Assembly (NCBI RefSeq): GCF_019097595.1
Contig: NC_080716.1
Location: 15,586,901 to 15,650,900 of the forward strand
Reading direction: 5' to 3'
Length of the DNA stretch: 64,000 nt
DNA from: Hemibagrus wyckioides
Taxonomy: Eukaryota > Chordata > Actinopteri > Siluriformes > Bagridae
In this document: positions 50,020-64,000 of the stretch, piece by piece
Position numbering within the stretch: position 1 is the stretch's first letter
Layout of the letters: the number at the start of each line of letters is the position of its first letter
Position numbers and translations under genes: made by a program
The notes under the pieces: generated by a model
Databases searched by the model: none
Told to the model about the DNA's origin: nothing
Seen by the model: only the letters and a program-made list of their open reading frames with translations

Positions 50020-50539
50020 ATTGAAATTATTTTTTTCAGTGTTCATTAAATCAGATATTCCAAAAATGATGTTTAGGTTTCTCATGTCAGAGCTCAAGCC
50101 TGGAACACCAATCAGAGCAGAGCATGGTCTCTCATTCCAGGTCCGACTACTTTGGCCTGTTCATGAGCAGCCCTGATATTAGACTTAATATCCCAAAAAA
50201 GAAAATTTCAATGCATAAATATGAGCACTGGAATGTTCAGCTTGAATATGTGAACTATGAATTTCAATAGGGGTTCATTCAAAAACAACAACAACAACAA
50301 CAACAACAAATACTTTGCTATGATGCTGTGAATTCATTGGTGCATAAATTTCATTATCAAATTTTAACGTACAAATCTTCTGAGTTCTGGTTTTGCCTCC
50401 CCATCAGTGACAACACATTTCAAATTTATTCAAACTATACCAGTGAAAATTCCATGAGGCAGGGAGGAACGGCCCTGTACTGAGCCGTAACAACTCAACA
50501 TTTAAACATCTTCTTACTAAAACATGACAAAATGCCTTA

Positions 50540-50545
50540 TTTATT
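50540..50545 (-). terminator. mtmr1: Poly(A) signal, mtmr1
   Basis: TTTATT on the plus strand gives AATAAA on the minus strand, about 570 nt after the mtmr1 stop codon. A second TTTATT near 50,425 is an alternative. Confidence 0.4.
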
Positions 50546-51116
50546 CAGTGCTTCTCTAGATTAGCAAAGTGAAAGTCAGACCTATGAGAAAATAATACTG
50601 AAATGACTATCAAGCTACAGTGTGACGACGAAGTGGACATAAGATGAAAAGTAAATAATAAAATACAAAAATAGAAGAATTATTTGACATTAAAAAAAAA
50701 ATTAAGTTCAAGTAGCTAAAACTGCATTCAAATGTTAAAAAAACATGTAAAAGGTTGAGTTGGCACAGAGGAGCAAGTGAGGCCACAGGGAGAGATGAAC
50801 ATGCATTTACAAATATATTAATATGTTTTTTCCTCATATTTACACAAACACTAGAGACAGAATACTATGAACTGATGCTGCGGACATGCTAACCGTATCG
50901 TCACAAGATACATTTTTCACAGTTTATAAAAACAATGGCTTTATAAAATGCGATACTAGGTTACTTCTCTATAGTTAAAAATACGCAAACAGGAATGTGT
51001 GTGTGTTTGTGTGTGTGACACTTCATTCTCATTCACTCCCTACTTGTGCTTGAGAGTGTGTCCACTGAGTAAACGCAGTATGTGCTCTTAAATACGTGTT
51101 GTGCGAGTGTGTGCGT
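50546..51116 (-). other. mtmr1: mtmr1 3' UTR (putative)
   Basis: Non-coding sequence between the stop codon at 51,117 and the nearest AATAAA on the minus strand. It is A/T-rich, with a short GT run near 50,998-51,018. Confidence 0.45.
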
Positions 51117-61934
<10,818 letters not shown>

Positions 61935-62065
61935 CTGAGACACACACACACACACACACAAGGAGTAAATTCACCTGATAAATAAAACCAACTACTACCA
62001 TAGTGAAAAATGTCAAAATATGCTACATACATGGTGACATACAATTATATGCTTATCATGGAGAC

Positions 62066-62897
62066 ATGAGCATTTTATTAGGAACACTATACTAATACTG
62101 GGTAGTGCCTCTTCACACAGCCTCAGCTCCACAAGATGCTGGAAAGAGCTTTCCTACTGTGAATCTCCAATTCTCTACCACATCCCAAAGGTGTTCTATT
62201 GGATTCAGATCCGATGACGGGAAAGACCTCTGAAGAACACTCATTGCCGTGTCCATAAAACAAGTCTGAGACGTCTTCTGCTTTGTGACATGGTCCATTA
62301 TCATGCTGGGAGAAGCCATTAAAAAATGGCAAATTGTGGCCATGAAAGGATGCACATGATTTAGCAACAATACTCACATTGTCTGTGGCATTCAAGTGAT
62401 GATTGATTGGTATTAACAGCCAAAAGTCTGCAAAGAAAACATTTCCCACACCATTACACCACTGCTGTTAAACTGCACTGTTGACATAAGGTATGTTGGG
62501 TTCAAGGATTCATGCTGTTGATGCCAAATTCTGATCCAACCAATCAAAATATATCAGACCAGGCTACAACAGTCTTGAACAGTCTAGTCTGGGTGAGTCT
62601 GTGTCCACTGTTGCCTCAGCTTTCTGTTCTTGTCTGAAAGAAGCAGTACCTGACATGATCTGCTGTTGTAGCTCATCTGGTTCGATGCTCTGGCACTCAC
62701 TGGATATTTTTACTTTGCTATACTATTCTGAGTAAACTTCAGAGACTGTTGTGCATGAATGTGCCACGAGATCATCAGTTATAGAAATCACATTTCTCAC
62801 TATTCTGATGGCCGTTGTGAATATTACATGAAGCTACTGGTTATACTGAGTAGGTGTCCAGTATATGAGTAGGTGTTCCTAATAAAGTGCTCACTAA
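62066..62897 (-). mobile_element. Tc1-like family B copy, B4, with transposase remnant
   Basis: Termini CATTTTATTAGGAACACTAT and, inverted, GTGTTCCTAATAAAGTGCTC. The minus-strand frame at 62,113-62,370 retains the C-terminal transposase motif SDLNPIEHLWDVVE. The adjacent frame holds PFFNGFSQHDNGPCHKAEDV, so at least one frameshift separates them. The element lies just upstream of mtmr1 exon 2, probably in intron 1. Confidence 0.85.
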
Positions 62898-62904
62898 TTG
62901 TAGA

Positions 62905-63180
62905 TAGATACATTTATTGATCGCTGTGAGTAACTGTTTTGTTGTAGCAGTACATGAAACAGCAGAAATTACAAAGACACAGACTATGCATAGAGAGCCA
63001 ATACTTAAAGTAATTAAGTAGGAATAAAATGCTAATTAGCTGAGATGCTAAGTAGCAAGAAAAGAACAGACTTGACACAAAGGATATAATGTAGCACTGA
63101 GTTAGCGGAGATGAGAGATGCAGTTGTGCATATGGATATGTAATTCAGATTGGCTTAAGTAAACCTTCTTGAACATAAAA
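62905..63180. repeat. Unclassified interspersed repeat fragment
   Basis: TAGATACATTTATTGATCGC at the start resembles the 3' end of fish non-LTR retroposons. The remaining text is diverged. Confidence 0.35.
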
Positions 63181-63185
63181 AGAAA

Positions 63186-63725
63186 AACCAACAACAACAA
63201 GCTGGTATTGACTTCATTTGGATGTTTCCACTTTCTGGGTGAAACCAGTCAGTAACCTAAATGGCTAGAAATTCAAAATGGCTAAAGTAAAGCTACATTA
63301 ACCCACAAAGACAAACTATCTTCTCCGTTACAACAACAACAACAACAACAAGCTGGTATTTACTTCATTTAGATGTTTCTGATTTCTAGATGAAAAGAGT
63401 CAGTAACCCAATTTGCTAGAAATTCAAAATGGACAAAAAAGCCTACATGAACCCACAAAGACAAACTATTACCTCCGTTACAGCAACATCAACAACAAGA
63501 ACAACAAGCTGGTATTGACTTCATTTGGATGTTTCAAATTTCTGGGTGAAACCAGTCAGTAACGTAATTGGCCAGAAACTCAAAAACCTCAAAGACAAAC
63601 TATCACCTCTGTTACAGCAACAACATCAACAACAACAACAACAAGCTGGTATTGACTTCATTTAGATGGTTCCAGTTTCTTGCTGAAACCAGTACGTTAC
63701 CAAATAAAAAAAGTCAAAATGACAA
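63186..63725. repeat. Minisatellite, about 150-bp unit, 3.5 copies
   Basis: GCTGGTATT recurs at 63,201, 63,352, 63,508 and 63,645 (spacings 151, 156 and 137 bp). Each unit has the order (AAC)n, GCTGGTATTKACTTCATTTR, GATGTTTC, CAGTCAGTAAC, AATTCAAAATGG, ACAAAGACAAACTATC and CTCCGTTACA. Confidence 0.9.
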
Positions 63726-64000
63726 AATAACCAAAACACCCACCACCAACAAGCCTTCTTCTTCTAATACTTCTAATACTACAACAATACTAATACTAAT
63801 GAATAACACTAATACTACTAATAATAATAGCATTAGACCAGTGTCCCTCTCCCGGATAACAGGCTGTTATGGTGTTGGTTCTGTATTGTGTGTGATGTGA
63901 GAGGGTTTCATTGAAGCTCTGGAGCTGAATGAGACACAGCTTTGCTCATCACTGAGAAACTGATGTCTCGGGTTATTTGGTGAAACAGGCCTTCATGCAT

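Noticed and set aside
62898..64000. First coding exon of mtmr1
   Set aside because: No minus-strand segment with a Gly/Ser/Pro-rich start and a phase 2 donor was found. It is more likely beyond the right edge.

Overview
This is eukaryotic, vertebrate genomic DNA. The sparse intron-split genes, GT-AG splice sites, abundant dinucleotide and tetranucleotide microsatellites, tRNA-derived SINEs and many decayed Tc1-like DNA transposons point to a teleost fish. The repeat families suggest an ostariophysan such as a catfish, which is inference. The long open frames around 5.0-6.8 kb and in the CA, CT and AAAG tracts are low-complexity artefacts, not genes.

Three genes are supported. (1) Minus strand, 26,498-26,520: the first coding exon of a beta-arrestin-like gene. 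Its remaining exons are not visible below 26.5 kb, so its first intron probably runs off the left edge of the window. (2) Plus strand, 35,180-45,556: a complete cd99l2 (CD99 antigen-like 2) gene of 12 coding exons, about 295 residues, with a signal peptide, a Lys/Pro/Gly/Asp-rich ectodomain, one membrane span and a short cytoplasmic tail. (3) Minus strand, 51,117-61,934: mtmr1 (myotubularin-related protein 1), missing only its N-terminal exon, which lies beyond the right edge. Fourteen constitutive coding exons give 617 residues with an intact HCSDGWDRT phosphatase signature and a C-terminal coiled coil plus PDZ ligand. cd99l2 and mtmr1 converge tail to tail, as in the human Xq28 segment.

Layout: 1-0.43 kb purine-rich microsatellite; 1.2-1.8 kb deleted Tc1 element; 4.1-4.4 kb SINE; 5.2-6.8 kb pyrimidine-rich satellite; 8.8-10.1 and 11.8-13.0 kb Tc1-like remnants; 13.0-14.4 kb a nest of repeats; 14.4-24.2 kb unique-looking DNA, probably arrestin intron; 24.2-24.9 kb repeats; 26.5-26.8 kb arrestin first exon and promoter; 26.9-27.6 kb a MITE set between two AT microsatellites; 28.2-34.4 kb transposon and SINE copies; 34.9-48.2 kb cd99l2 with its 3' UTR; 48.4-50.1 kb transposons between the genes; 50.4-62 kb mtmr1; 62-64 kb a Tc1-like copy and a roughly 150-bp minisatellite.

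The most interesting signal is in the large mtmr1 intron between 56.7 and 61.8 kb. Two 24-nt microexons and one 69-nt cassette exon, all phase 0 and flanked by plausible splice sites, sit where human MTMR1 carries its muscle-regulated alternative exons. They are accompanied by a YGCY (MBNL-type) cluster, a GU repeat, a GC-AG donor and a NAGNAG acceptor.
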